DNA from: Pelargonium nanum
Lineage: Eukaryota > Streptophyta > Magnoliopsida > Geraniales > Geraniaceae
Assembly (NCBI GenBank): GCA_036897485.1
Contig: JAYMTF010001973.1
Location: 1 to 20,360 of the forward strand
Length of the DNA: 20,360 nucleotides
Reading direction: 5' to 3'
The stretch's first letter is position 1. Every line of letters begins with the position of its first letter. Below, one piece after another: positions 1 through 11,762 of the stretch. The notes beneath the pieces are model-generated. The model saw nothing but the letters and a program-made list of their open reading frames with translations, made no database searches and was not told where the DNA came from. A program made the position numbers and the translations under genes.

Positions 1-505
1 CGCTAAATATTCGGCTCAGGCTCGTTATAATTGAGCTCGAGCCGAACTCGAACCTAAGTTCAGGCTCGTATAATAAACGAGCCGAGCTCGAGCCAATTTT
101 TTTGTGAGGACCTACCTCCTAAGTTTAGACTCGTTTATATATATTTTTTAACATTAATACATATTATATTTTATAATTGTTTGTCTATACTTCTTTAAAA
201 ATATAAATAAAACTCGTTATAATCACTATTTTATGAGTAACTTGTATAATGATATGTTTGTAATAACATATTTTCAGCTGATAATGTCATATAATGTGTA
301 GTGTGTACAAGTACTATTTATATAATTTTTAGACATCTATACGGTTAAAAGTAATAATTTATATTTATCGGCATGTACTAATAATTTTTCTTTGAATTTT
401 AATTTAAGAAAATTGTCAACAAGCCGAGTCGAGCTCGAGCTTAACTATATTTTACCGAGTTGAGTACAAAAGTGTCCAGCCATCTACAGGCCTAACACCA
501 CCCCC
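1..505. repeat. nuclear-type plant repeat rich in GAGCTCGAGC motifs
   Basis: Both edges of this stretch (about 1-100 and 420-480) carry repeated GAGCTCGAGC, GAGCCGAG and AGGCTCG motifs, in both orientations. They flank a very AT-rich middle. Degenerate GCTCGAGCTCGGCTCG-type repeats of this kind are widespread in the nuclear transposon fraction of flowering plants and are not a normal part of mitochondrial DNA. I see no coding capacity. The left end lies outside the window; the right end is placed near the last motif and is approximate. The likely explanation is nuclear DNA inserted into the mitochondrial genome. I cannot name the transposon family. Confidence 0.5.
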
Positions 506-760
506 AAGGTTTGGAACTGAACTTTTCCCAAACCCCAGGATAAGATGTGATAGATAAAACCATAACCAAACAGGTCGAAGATGTGGAAGGGATAATCGAT
601 TCAAAGGATAACATTTTTACAAGAGCCGTAGGCAAGAAAGATGAGCAAGAACCGCAAGACAAGTTATGAACCAAATTACAAAGGAGGAAGGAGCGCGGGA
701 GATCCCTGAACCTTCAATGAAAGCTCAAAATCTCCTGTGGGATTACTCTCAACCTCTTTA
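506..760. other. probable foreign (nuclear-like) segment, no gene
   Basis: This stretch is visibly richer in G+C than the DNA to its right and differs from it in texture. It has no GCTCGAGC motifs and no similarity I recognise. A short reading frame on the - strand (about 60 codons, 492-674) shows no family features and runs into the neighbouring repeat, so I do not call it a gene. It may be part of the same nuclear insertion as bases 1-505. The right border, where AT-rich DNA begins, is a judgement from composition. Confidence 0.3.
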
Positions 761-2951
761 GATATTAGCTATCTCAAATTATCTTTTACTTAGATCACAC
801 ATTTGACTTCTCTTCAAAAAGAGGCAAGATAGCTTTTTTGATCGAGTCCCTAAACGAGCGGCTCTTTAAGAAATTAGTAAAATTTGTTAGCTATAAATAA
901 CCCATTCTTCATTATACAAGTCAGAAAATATTAGTTTATGCAGTCCCACAGTTTTATATATAGTAATTTCCCTTACTTCACTCTTACTGGCAAACCAGTA
1001 CTAAGGCTATACTATTTAGGGGAAGGCTTTTTTTATTACTATAATACAAAAATCTTAGTAAGTTAACTCTAATAAACTCAAAACAAACTCTTAGCAAAGA
1101 CTTTTTTTTAGGAGTCCCTGCTTTATTCTAATTCTTTGGTTGGAAATCTTAGCCCGATATAAAAGGGTTGTTATCTGTATTATGTTCTTGAGTATAAGGA
1201 CTTTCTTGCTTTATAAAGATTAGGCAATCTCTCTCTTGTTTGGTTTATGAGGAAAGTCTAAGTCAAGGTATCCTTTAGTTACTTTGGGTTAAGGTAAGTC
1301 TCTTATCCAGCCGGTTATCCCTTTATTTCCGGATTAGTAAACTCTTTATTTATTAATAGGACTTCGTTAGCAAAGAAATCTAAGGTAAAGTAAAACAAAT
1401 GAGTTAGACTCTAAAAATGTCACATTAGGTATATAGCACTTAAAAGGTCCTATCTTAAAGGCTTAATTCAAATCTCTAAGTTTAAGTATCCTTAAATTGT
1501 TCTACTTAGAAATTAGTAAATAAAGTTTATACGTTACTATATCTTGCTCGAAAAAGCCTTCATTTCATAAAGCTTGGGAAAACCTCAGTTACAAATCTAC
1601 AGCTAATTAAGGGAACCCGCCGGTTACAAGTTAGCACTTATTATTCGAAATATCTATTTACTGGAAATCCTAAGGTTTAACTCCTTTATTATTACTTATA
1701 TTTGTTTTTTCCTAAATAAACCTAAATCTAAATACCATTTCTATTAAGGCAAAAGGAAATTCTTAAATACGAAAGCTAATTCCAGATATAGTAAGTCAAT
1801 CTTATAAGCATTCCAAGCAATTTTATAGGATTTCTTGTTAGTATATATGCAGGGATTCAAAATATTGTTAACTAAGTACTTTCAGTGGAGAGCGTATCTT
1901 TATGAATAGGTTTCCTAAAAGGTGTTTATTAGATTAGAAATAGTACTGGCTTAAGTGCTTTTCCTAAATCGAGGAATAAGCTTGACTTCTTTTATACGAG
2001 TAAGTGCTTATATCCTAATACTAATAGATACTATAGATAATAAAAAGACAAATTCTTTGTAATTGGCAAGTAATATAGAGGTTATAAGGAGTATACCTTA
2101 AGAGTTAGTAGCTATAGTCTGCTTTTGAAATAATAGAATAAGGAGTTATTCCTGTAAAATGGTTTCTTTCACATACTCCAAATACTCTAACCTCTCAAGA
2201 GAGTTCACTATAGTTTTTTGTTTAAGTTATACTCTTAAAGTATGTAAATTAGATCTTAAGGGGATTCTATTCTTTAATAAAAGTGTTAAAGAAGGCTGTT
2301 AAGTTAAATTACTTTTAGTATTTCAAGTCTAGCATTTTAAAGGAGTATCTCTCTATATGGATTGCTAGCTGTTCTTTTCTAAAACTACTTAAGATTGTTG
2401 GACATTGCTACTAAAGGTTTTTACAAATAATAATGATAATTAAGAATTCTTGATAAAGAGAATACACAAATAAAGGTTCCGACAGTAATAAGAGTACTAG
2501 AAAAATAGAAAAACTCGCGCTTATAAAGGCTCCTCAAGCTGTTGTAAAGTAAAAAGTACGAATAACTCAGAATACCGAGAAAGTATCTTACTATTAAAAT
2601 TGTAAAGTACAAATACGAGTGTAAATCCCTATGCTAGTAAATAAAATAAGAAGAAAACCTATTCTAATAATCCTATTAAGAACAATTTCCTATCTAATTA
2701 GTAGAACAATAGAAAGAAAATGACAACCATAAAATAAAGCAAGCAGTAAGGTAAGGGCTCGTTTTAGCTACTAAAGCATAGAAAAAAAAGTTAGGTAATT
2801 GGTTCCTTATTCGTATTCCAAAGAAATGAAAGTCAAAAAAGACCCCAATCGCTAGGTAAGCACGGGAGGTGCCCCGATTAGAAAAAAAAATACTTATATA
2901 ATACTCGGTATTATATAGTAAACACAGAGGATCAAACAAGTACTATAATTA
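761..2951. other. AT-rich intergenic DNA, no gene recognised
   Basis: About 2.2 kb of AT-rich DNA. One row counted, 2041-2100, is about 27% G+C. No reading frame longer than about 80 codons is present, and the short frames (for example on the - strand at 2421-2612 and 2694-2939) show no domain or family signature. I see no plastid gene fragment, rRNA or intron domain V. The only local structure noticed is an 8-bp inverted repeat at 767-774 and 827-834. Confidence 0.5.
767..834. repeat. 8-bp inverted repeat with 52-nt loop, followed by T-run
   Basis: AGCTATCT at 767-774 is the exact reverse complement of AGATAGCT at 827-834, and a run of Ts follows the right arm. The loop holds a second small hairpin (CTCTT/AAGAG). 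In a plant mitochondrion this could be a transcript-end stem-loop, but no gene ends nearby, and an 8-bp match in 2 kb of AT-rich DNA is not remarkable. Confidence 0.2.
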
Positions 2952-3023
2952 GAACCTCAAAATAAGTATTAGAGCAAGGTAATTAATTAAGAAAGACCAA
3001 AGGTTCGAGCCCTGTTATCCACA
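2952..3023 (+). tRNA. tRNA-like element upstream of ccmFN (t-element or decayed tRNA)
   Basis: The T-loop region reads GGTTCGAGCCC at 3002-3012, and four of the five T-stem pairs form (AAAGG with CCTGT). A D-arm-like AGTATTAGAGCA (2965-2976) lies exactly 24 nt before the 7-nt block AGGTTCG, which is the spacing of a normal tRNA. The anticodon stem (AGGTA with AAGAA) does not pair and I find no matching 5' acceptor strand. The element ends about 60 nt before the ccmFN start codon. It may be a processing signal for the ccmFN transcript or a degenerate tRNA gene. The ends are inferred from tRNA geometry. Confidence 0.4.
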
Positions 3024-3085
3024 AGCTCTCGACCATGCGGCTCCATATGTAAATAACTAAGTCTAAATAAAGTTAAACCAGATTA

Positions 3086-4327
3086 ATGTCCCTATACGAA
3101 TTCTTTCACTTCTCCCTTTTCCTAGGACTCTTTCTTGCATTCACTTACAGTAAAAAGGAATCTCCAGGATTTGGTGTAACATTCTCCTTTTGGTCCTGTC
3201 TTCTCTCTTTCATGGGTCTTTTGTTCTGTCATATTTCCAATAATTTAGGCGATTACAATGTCTTAAGCGCCAATGCCCCGTTCTTTTATCAGATATCGGG
3301 CACATGGTCTAATCATGAGGGGAGTCTTTTTTCATGGTGTTGGATCTCAACTTTTTATGGATTCCTACTTTTTTACCGGGCTAAGCCAAAAGAGCATAAC
3401 GCTTCAAAACAGGTAGGCCCAAAAGAGAGTCTTTCTTATTCCTTTGCCTTGAACTTCATAAAGAAGGATACATGGAAAACGAAACCTTTATTGCATATGG
3501 TCCTAGATGAAAAAGAAAGAACCTATTCTCTAGAGGAAAAGAAAAGCTTAGGAGCTATCGGGATTGCCTTGTTTTTCTCAACTTTCTTATTAGTGAGTTC
3601 CAATCCTTTTGTTCGAAATTTCTTTGTTTGTACTGAACCGCTTGCAGAATTAAATCCTGTTCTACAAGATCCCATATTAGCTATACATCCTCCTTGCCTC
3701 TTTGCTGGAGACGTTGCCAGTGCTATAATCTTTGCCCTATGTATTTCGAAAATGATAAAAGGAATTCTAGCTTTATACTATCCACAAATCCCAATACAAA
3801 GGTATAATTCTCATCTTTCTTGGACCACCGGTGTGAATACAAAAATAGATGATCGGGATCAGGAAGTTCTTCGAATTTGGATCTTGACATGTTGGTGCTT
3901 TTTAACCGTAGGTATCTTATTAGGAAGTTGGTGGGCTTATCATGAATTAGGCTGGGGCGGTTGGTGGTTCTGGGATCCAGTAGAAAACGCTTCCTTTATA
4001 CCCTGGATATTAGTCACGGCTCTTATACATTCAGTTAGTAGACCTATGCTTCAGTCTTGGACTTACTTTCTTAGTATTCTGACTTTTCTGTGTTGTGTTT
4101 TAGGAACTTTTTCGATAAGATCCGGGTTGTTAGCTTCAGTTCATAGCTTTGCTACCGACGATACACGGGGACTCCTTCTCTGGCGCTTCCTACTTATAAT
4201 GACATTAATCTCATTTTGTCTTTTCTATCAGATGAAAAAGCAGTCGTCTTTTTATAGAACTTATAAGAAAGGTATGGTTTCAGCACACAGTATTCCCGTT
4301 TCTCTTAAGGCCATTGGTTTGAATTAG
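3086..4327 (+). CDS. ccmFN: cytochrome c maturation protein CcmFN, compact and diverged
   Basis: CcmFN is the N-terminal part of the CcmF haem lyase of mitochondrial system I, a multi-pass inner-membrane protein that helps attach haem to apocytochromes c and c1. The WWD haem-handling motif is at residues 282-304 ([11 protein letters not shown], then [11 protein letters not shown]). Histidines typical of the family are at 201 (in AIHPPC), 286, 315 and 353 (in [12 protein letters not shown]). The start [16 protein letters not shown] matches the usual MSIYELFHYSLF, so the ATG is well supported. The protein has 413 residues against about 570-600 in typical angiosperms. The difference lies mainly in two hydrophilic loops, after about residue 125 and after about 230, both much shortened; the membrane segments and motifs remain. 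The C-terminus is complete, so this is not the ccmFN1/ccmFN2 split seen in Brassicaceae. It stands alone between AT-rich regions, with a tRNA-like element just upstream. Confidence 0.95.
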   Translation: MSLYEFFHFSLFLGLFLAFTYSKKESPGFGVTFSFWSCLLSFMGLLFCHISNNLGDYNVLSANAPFFYQISGTWSNHEGSLFSWCWISTFYGFLLFYRAKPKEHNASKQVGPKESLSYSFALNFIKKDTWKTKPLLHMVLDEKERTYSLEEKKSLGAIGIALFFSTFLLVSSNPFVRNFFVCTEPLAELNPVLQDPILAIHPPCLFAGDVASAIIFALCISKMIKGILALYYPQIPIQRYNSHLSWTTGVNTKIDDRDQEVLRIWILTCWCFLTVGILLGSWWAYHELGWGGWWFWDPVENASFIPWILVTALIHSVSRPMLQSWTYFLSILTFLCCVLGTFSIRSGLLASVHSFATDDTRGLLLWRFLLIMTLISFCLFYQMKKQSSFYRTYKKGMVSAHSIPVSLKAIGLN

Positions 4328-4955
4328 AACTCTTTCGTAGTTAAATGCTCTCAAATTTATTTTCTTATTTAGGGCGGTTTATTACAATCCTCTGCAGAAT
4401 ACCGTAACTTTTTAATACTCTTTATATCTTTATATCTAGGGTTGTGCTTATATTTTTTTTCAGATAAACTTGTCTTTACTTATTCTAGAAGGGACGAGAA
4501 TAGAACCTTTTGAACACGTCCTCTATTTAGTTAAAAAAAACTGTCCTACCTTACGCTGGAGATACTTCTTCTCTCACTGGTATAAGGAAACTATATGTCT
4601 TTTCAGTTACCTACTTTAAAAACTTTAGCAGGAGATTTCAATTCTAGAGACAGGGCCTATATCATTAAGACAATAGATTTGTTGAGATAAACTCTACACG
4701 AAGTAGACAGATATGGATATTCTTCTAACATAGTAGCTTGTATTTAGTCGCCCTCTTTAACGAGGAAAAACTCAGCATTAAAAAAGTAAAAGACCTTATT
4801 TGCACTATTAGAAACGAAATCACTTACATTAGTAGAATGTTACTTTTTATACTTTCTTCTCAGTTAAGTTCACCCCTATTGAGGGAATCCGAGCATCCTT
4901 ATTATACATAGAGCACAGGTATTAACTAATAAATAAGTATTTGAAAGCTAAAATC

Positions 4956-5019
4956 TTTTGCGTGATAAACGAAGTATTATTCTTGTGGATTTCGTAGGTT
5001 CAAGTCCTCGCTAAGGTAA
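4956..5019 (+). tRNA. weak tRNA-like element downstream of ccmFN
   Basis: GGTTCAAGTCC at 4997-5007 is a perfect T-loop (B box) match. The D-arm side is poor: TGATAAACGA at 4963-4972 resembles TGGTAGAGCA at 6 of 10 positions, with a spacing one base short of the other elements. Only three T-stem pairs form, and no acceptor or anticodon stem is evident. It lies about 630 nt downstream of the ccmFN stop. It is most likely a remnant; the extent is approximate. Confidence 0.25.
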
Positions 5020-5996
5020 CCCATTTCTTGAGTAAATAATTTTAACAAAGACTTATTCTAAAAACTCCTTGTTTCTGCATTCTTCCTATATACTAAAAAA
5101 AGATTTCTATTTAGTACTTTTAAGACTCTAGTTACACTTCATATTAAATAAATTTAGTTCAGCACACTCCTTTCTTTTATACAGTTTATGGATTTGCTCA
5201 AAGGAAAAGTAAGTCAGACTATATCTCAAGTTAATGTTTTATCTTATTTATATCCAGGAATTCCTAAGATAGAAAGTATAATGTAAAAAATGTATAAAAT
5301 CCGTGAAAGTTTCCATCAAAAGGCAAAGGTACCTATCGTAAGGGTAATTTACTTATATTTATAAAACTAGTAGAAATAATTAGAACGAGTAGGAACTCCC
5401 GAAAAAGGCTCTCTTTACATAATTTAAATGAAAGCTAAAGTAAATCATTATAACGTTTGGAATTTCTGTCAATGAAAAATAATGAAACGACAGGCTGGGC
5501 ATTAAATAGATATCCTTATTAATTTGTTCTACTAGTACATTTAAGATATAAGCAAGCCTTTAGCAAATAAAATATAGGAATACTCTTTGAATTCTTACTT
5601 TAGAAAAACTATTTACTTCAACTCCTAAAGAATAAAGCTTACCTTATTAAAGCGGGCTGCTTCTAAGAAGCACTTTGCTAGGAAACGAAGGATAAACTTT
5701 CTATTGAAACCCCGGTTACTTAACAGGAAACCATGAGCCCAGTTTCCAGGAATCCTGGATGCAGTACTATAGCTTTTTAGTCAATTAGTAAGTTCTTATT
5801 CTTAAAAATCTTATTTGTTGTCTAAGTTAAGACCTTGTTTTCTAAATCAACAGTAAAACATCTAATTCCTCCTTTAACAATTATAGCTCATCGTTATTCA
5901 GAATTAGCAAAAGAATTTACTCCTTCTATAGGGTTGGATAAGCAGAGAGAGAGTAGGCATTTATTCCAAGAATAATCAAAAATGTCAGTTTGACAC

Positions 5997-6070
5997 ATAA
6001 GAATAGGACTTGAACCAATGGCATCTGATAACTTGTTGGCTTGCTCTACCACTTTGAAAAAGTAAGGGGA
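5997..6070 (-). tRNA. tRNA-like core with intact D and T loops but unpaired stems
   Basis: On the - strand the element has AGTGGTAGAGCA (6053-6042) and, after exactly 24 nt, TGGTTCAAGTCC ending at 6006. The spacing between the two loops equals that of plastid trnT and mitochondrial trnN. Four of five T-stem pairs form. The predicted anticodon stem (AGCCA with ATCAG) has no Watson-Crick pairs, the predicted loop ACAAGTT lacks U33, and I find no acceptor stem. This is either a decaying tRNA gene or a tRNA-shaped processing signal. No protein gene lies nearby on the - strand, which favours decay. Confidence 0.4.
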
Positions 6071-7150
6071 GTACAAAAGGATATGTAAACCCTTGTATTC
6101 CTAGGACATAGGGTACTTTTTTACAAACTTAGTATCAAATAAGAATTCCTAAAAGAAGATATAAGTCCTGACTCCTCAGGGTAGAAGTACTCTAAATTTA
6201 TTTCGTAAAAAAAATCCGGTAGAGTTTTAAAAGACTTTGAGCTTTTTTGGGAAAAGGGTTACTTGCTTGACATCTACTCTACTTATTAAGTATTGCATTA
6301 GATCATACTCTTAGGGTTTGTTAACTCCCCATGGACCATGAAATAAACCAAGAGCAAGCATGAGGAAGGGGTTTAAGTCTGGGATTTAAAGATTATAAAA
6401 ATGCCTTTTGTCAAATATTTACTTTAAGTCCCATGACGCTATTCCACTTTTACTCAAAGAATTTTTGCCGAGTGCGAATTCTATGAGTGGTAGGTTAGTG
6501 TAGAAATGAACCGTAGAATCATAGCACTATTTTCACGTTGTATTGTTTATATTTTCAATTAAAAGTTTTGGCTCTCAGTTACATAATCCCGGTACAAAGA
6601 ATACTCTTATTTTATATAAAGGCCCCGATTCCAGGATTTTCCTGTGTTAAGTTAAACATAATGTCATTATATTTGTACGCTAAGGATATATCCTAACAAT
6701 TACGCTATAGTAATAGACTTCTACTAACTACTGAAGCAAAGGATTTAAAACTCATTTAGTATGAAGAACTTCGAGAATAGGACACATCTGAGGAAACTGA
6801 AAGAGTGTAGCTAGAGTGTCCTTTTTAACGAATCCATAAATTTCTTTATTAGCTGATATAAATGATAAAGCCTTTGACTTGTTACTTAAAGAGCTCTTAC
6901 TCTTATAGTCTTAGGGGATATATATAATTTTATAAGAAGTTCTTTAGCCTAACCCGGTTACAACAAGGTATAAAGTTAATTTTTAGTTTGTTTTTATCCC
7001 AATAAATGTCCTAGCTTAGAACAAGTTAAACAATTTGAGTCTAAATAGGGTCTTATCGTCGGTTACACTAGCTCTTGAGATGGGTACTAGATTACTCTTG
7101 GGATACACAGGATACACAAACAGTAGAGCTTTGTATAGTTTATTTACTAG

Positions 7151-7507
7151 TTAATCTAGAATACTAGTATAAGCAAGAAAAACAAACAAGCCACTCCTCC
7201 TCACTTTGTTCGGAGCTATAACTAGTCTACTCTTCAGTTCCTTTAGATCCAAGCTTACACTTGCCTCATGACAAAATGAGTACTTTCTTGCCTTTAGTTT
7301 GAGAACTTTAATTGGAAACTGGTAAACAAAGGAACACAAAAGCCTTACTGTAAACCTATTTCCTAGAAAATTCTTTTGATTTAGTTTCTTTCTAGACCTA
7401 GAGAAAGAAGAATTCCTTTTTTTTAATGCGTTTAGTACCTCCGAGGACTGCAGCCTTCTAAGGATTCTAGATCTTGGCAGGACTCTTTTAAATTTCATGT
7501 TTGTCAT
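7151..7507 (-). CDS. hypothetical 118-residue basic protein, doubtful
   Basis: This is the longest open frame in the AT-rich desert. It starts with ATG and encodes a Lys/Arg/Ser-rich protein with a basic N-terminal half (around residues 5-45) and no membrane segment. The composition is loosely like that of a ribosomal protein, but I could not match it to any mitochondrial rps or rpl family. An open frame of this size may arise by chance in more than 11 kb of DNA read in six frames. I list it only because it stands out by length. Confidence 0.15.
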   Translation of the reverse strand: MTNMKFKRVLPRSRILRRLQSSEVLNALKKRNSSFSRSRKKLNQKNFLGNRFTVRLLCSFVYQFPIKVLKLKARKYSFCHEASVSLDLKELKSRLVIAPNKVRRSGLFVFLAYTSILD

Positions 7508-10500
7508 GTAACTACGTATTTTTCAACTATTATTTATTATTCGAGACTTCTCCAAATGGATATACTTTATGTGTATACTATAAACAGGTTTGTTGTTCCA
7601 GATTTAGATAATTAAACTTTTCACAGAATCTTCTAACTGCCCCTATTTTTTTATTCAGAGCCCATGCTCGTATAACTAAAATGAGTGATAGCTTATGTAG
7701 AATTAAGACCCTGCTCTTGATAAATCATGTACTCCATAGGTACCTGATAACAGGGGTTTGAGCACCTTTTTCTTAATAGACCCCGTTTTATTATCCTTAA
7801 ACTGTATTAAGGTACTCGCCTTTTTGTTCTCTGAAGCATACCTATGCACTATGATTACATTAGCTTTTCCACTATATGTTGAGATTTTTACTCCTTTTTA
7901 ATTTCAATAGGTATTAGTGCTGTTATAAGATTTTATGGTTCTACTCTATGATAGTAATAAATGTAGTTTGGTATTAATGATAACCCAAGAAAACCCATTT
8001 TAGCTGGATTCCCTCTTACAAAGTTTCGACAAGTAATCCCCGTAAGGTCAGAGAAAGCCTGATTTGTGAGTGAATGCATATCTCTATTCCTTGCTTTTTC
8101 AAGGAGTTCTGAGAGACACCCTATGGGACAAAAAATTCTTTATAGAAAGTGAATGTGACACCTTTCTTTGATCCTAAACCAATTTAGTTAATTGACAAGG
8201 ATTCAGTAGTAAATATTCTTAAGATAGCAGGTATGTAAAAGACTTAGACAACGTCCAAATCAAGGCATTCTCCAAAAAGGTAGCTAAATGGATCATATAA
8301 AAACATCAGTAAGATACTCAGCTAAAACTTTTTTCTGATCAAAACGGGTTATACACCTGAAAAAACTAACTAAAACTAAGAGCTCAAACTTATATTTATA
8401 TACTTTGACCTTATTACATTTCTTAATTTCCGTACAAAAATAAAGGATTAATTCCTTATAAACAAACTTATTAAACAAAATTTTTCACATTCCACAAGAG
8501 AAGCTTCCTGAAAGGAAGGTCTTAGTTATGTCTCCTTTTTAAAGCGTTATGGGTCTTAGAGTGTTTATTTATTAGGTATCCATCGGTTTGGGCTAGATGG
8601 ACCGAGTGCCGATATACTTTTAAATACTCCTTTGATATGGAACTCTAGAACTTTCTCTGAAATTATTCTTGAATCGTTGTTACTATAAAAGTAAGAAATA
8701 TGTATCACCTTCCTTTAATTGAGAAAATAAGTTTTATCCAGATAAAACCCTTAAGTCACCTCTTACTCTAAGGATCCAGTATTATATACTATGAGAAAAG
8801 GGCCTATCGCAAGCAGACTAAACCCAAATGTTTCCTACTTTTCTGTAAAAAGACAAGTATCTAATACTAAAATTATGAAACTAGTGTAATAATTACTTAA
8901 TCAAACTAAATCTAAGTCCCCCATCAAAAAAGAGCCCGCTACCTTACTTCTAGGAAGTCTTACTGTACCTTTAAGCACAAGTTTTTTATTCTAAAATCCT
9001 TTTCAGTAGAGTAATTGAAATGAACTTAACATACCTAACAAAATCCTTGATTCGGTAGTAACAGGGCTCAAGAAAAAAATGCTTTCTAATGATATGCTGA
9101 TAAAGATAACGTAAAATAACAGAGTGAGATACGTGGTTGTTTGTCTAAGGTTCCTGCTTATTACTACAAAATTAACTAGTACTTTAGTAACGCGGGGTAT
9201 CTTCTGTGTAAGTTTGATTTTATTATTTGCTGGGTAGCAGTTGTAGTTACTGCCAAATTATCAGTTAGTAAACAAATCTTAATTACATAATTATAGTAAG
9301 GTTTAAGTCAAAGAGCTTCCTGGGTATACGCGAACGAAAAAGAGATCAGAACTTTGTAGATACTTTGTCAAACTACATCCAATTAGCGCATTCTTATATA
9401 TCCAACTTTACAACTCTCTAGCTTAAATATATTCAAATCTTCTCTTCTTAAAAGTATACTTGGAATAGAGGGACCCTCGGGTTACTATTCTGGCCCCAAT
9501 CTTTCGTTCTAGAGTTTTCTCGCTTTTCTGATAGTGTCGAATAAGAAAGGGTGTAATAAAATAGAGCTGACTTAACTCATTAGTAAGGGTTGGTAACGAG
9601 TTTAAATCCTGTTTTTTAACAAATTTTATAAATAAAAAGGGACCCTCTCTTATTCTGTTTTTAGTTTATTTCTTCTTGTTTTTAGTAGAGTAAAACTCTC
9701 AGATAGTAAGTAGATACTCATTTGCTCCTAGAGTGCGTAAAGAAAATCCAGGGTTTATCTTGTTTTGTTAATAAACCCCGGAAAGTCTAATTTTGGTATT
9801 ATAATAAAAGTGGGTTTGTACTAGTTACTTATTTTTACAAAAGCTTACAGGGTAACGACTCAGGAGGAACTTTTGTCATATGGAAATTTAGTTGGACATC
9901 AACACTAATTAGATATTAGAACTTAAAAAGGAATGCTATGTTGATCAAATTTGAAACTCTTAAAAAACGATGGCTTTGGTAACTTTAATACTTTACTCTT
10001 TACTAGTAAGGGAGTTTTAAATTATAGCTAGTATATTTATATTTAGGGTTTTCGTTTTAGGATAATAAGTTTATTCACCTAGTTTAGTTGCTAAACTAAG
10101 GAGCTTTTAATGGTATGAGGTATCTTGTAAGTCTCCTAAAAGGCTGTATAAATTAGTTGGCATATTATTTATCTCGCTAGTAATAGCGAAGTAACAAACA
10201 CATTTGATAGAAGAGGATCCTAAACTTTTGCTTAAGAATTAAGAGTAGGAGTAAACCAAGGCAATTCAAGGCTTCCTTAGTAGCTATACCATTATTGACA
10301 GGGTTAAGATGTGAAAACTCAAAAGTATACTAATATCTTTAATCCTAATTTTAAATACCTTAAATTAGTGCTTGACTAGGCCCTTTCTGGAATTATAGGT
10401 TATTAGTAGACATTCAGATAGTATAATTCTTTAATAGCGGTTTAAACAAGAACTGTTTAAGAGCACTAACTATGGGTTCGAAAACGGTAGGGGCCCTACT

Positions 10501-11687
10501 TTTTTGTCCCACTTCCTTTATAGTACAATATAAGATCTTACGTTAGTCGCATAACCTTTTCATACCCACCATTTCTCGATCCTGAGTCTTAACATTCGTA
10601 CTCCTTTTCGTCAAAAAGCAGGGTTTAGTAGAGTCCTTTTGTACCCCATGAGTTTTACTTTATGAGATCTTTTTTTATCTTGGTTTTTCAAGTATGGTAA
10701 TGTCACGCGGGATTACTGCGAATTAACTGGACTCCCTCCATAAGAGGCCTCCGTTGAGTAAATCTGGCTAAATTTTAACTCAAGTGCAACTTCTAGTAGT
10801 TTAGTAGCTCCAAAACCTAAATTTTTTAAATTTATCATACACTATGCATATCTTTATGCTAAGGTAGAAAAGAGCCATTCCTAAGAAATTTACAGGAAGC
10901 TGTATGCTAACTAAGAAACCCTAATCTGAGTGCGATCTTGAAAAGAGCTTTGTCTCTTACGAACTTAATGTATAATATTCTATCTATTACTATATCCAAT
11001 CCCAATCCAGACGGTCAGTTTTCTCGTTTACTAATTCATAATAAAAAGCTTCGTCAAAATTCTCAATATAAAGAAAACTTTCTCAAAGCGCAAGAAGTTT
11101 ATGGTCGAATTAGTGGGGCCCCGTAAGATTCTTATTCTTGTTATGAACGATACATTTTATTACTACTAAAATATCCAGAAAGGCGAAGGGCTCCGTTAGA
11201 GAATATTTAAGGGCTAGTAAAAAAAGTAGGAATTTGAGAGTCTTACACGAGGAGAACACTAAATTATAACTGGGCGGTGTACTTTTGGATTCCTAATTTT
11301 GAGATATGTGACCCTCTTTATATACAAGTAATGACATTATCATAGTTGCTGTAATGAGGCTATATTAAAAAATATAAGGATCGCTACGATAATAAGAGAG
11401 GTGCTTTTATTAGAATTACTTCCTGCGTCAAACTAGTCATCCATTTTATGGAATCCCATTTACTCCAAAAGTATACCACAGTAAAGGCGAGCCCTAATTG
11501 AGCCAGGTAACTCATTGGAAGCTAAGAATTATCGTAAAAGAAGTCCGCTATGGAGTCGAAATTCCTTGTTTAATAGCGTCAAATCTCCCACTTCACATAT
11601 ATCGTATTAGTATTATCTTTTCAGTTGATTACCTATGTATGGCTTTTGAACCGGTTTTTAACAAAGCAACGTTAATTTTTATTAAGG

Positions 11688-11762
11688 GTTAATAGGACTT
11701 GAACCGCTTTTAAGTTGCTTCTCAGTCCCATGCCAAAACTTTGGATAACTCTTTGTGTCCTA
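11688..11762 (-). tRNA. tRNA-like core with a GAG anticodon-like loop
   Basis: On the - strand GGTTCAAGTCC (11705-11695) is a perfect T-loop match. AGTTTTGGCA (11740-11731) lies 24 nt before the 7-nt block CGGTTCA, as in a tRNA. The predicted anticodon loop is CTGAGAA, with U33 and a purine at 37, which would give anticodon GAG. The anticodon stem (TGGGA with GCAAC) makes only one pair and the T-stem three. The 15-nt stretch at 11691-11705 also occurs exactly in the element at 5997-6070, in the same orientation. It is probably a decayed tRNA; a Leu or Phe origin cannot be decided. Confidence 0.35.

Noticed and set aside
9570..9620. GTTGGTAACGAGTTTAAATCC, a tRNA-looking string
   Set aside because: The T-loop lacks the TTC core and the spacing to any D-loop-like sequence is wrong.
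10930..10940. GTGCGATC as a possible group II intron 5' end
   Set aside because: No exon-like coding sequence precedes it and no domain V was found downstream.
10911..11126. Open frame of about 70 codons encoding a hydrophilic peptide (NPNPDGQFSRLL... region)
   Set aside because: It has only a TTG start, no family I recognise, and is short enough to be chance, although its codon use looks gene-like.
11498..11692. 64-codon + strand frame
   Set aside because: It starts with TTG, shows no domain, and its end abuts a tRNA-like element on the other strand.
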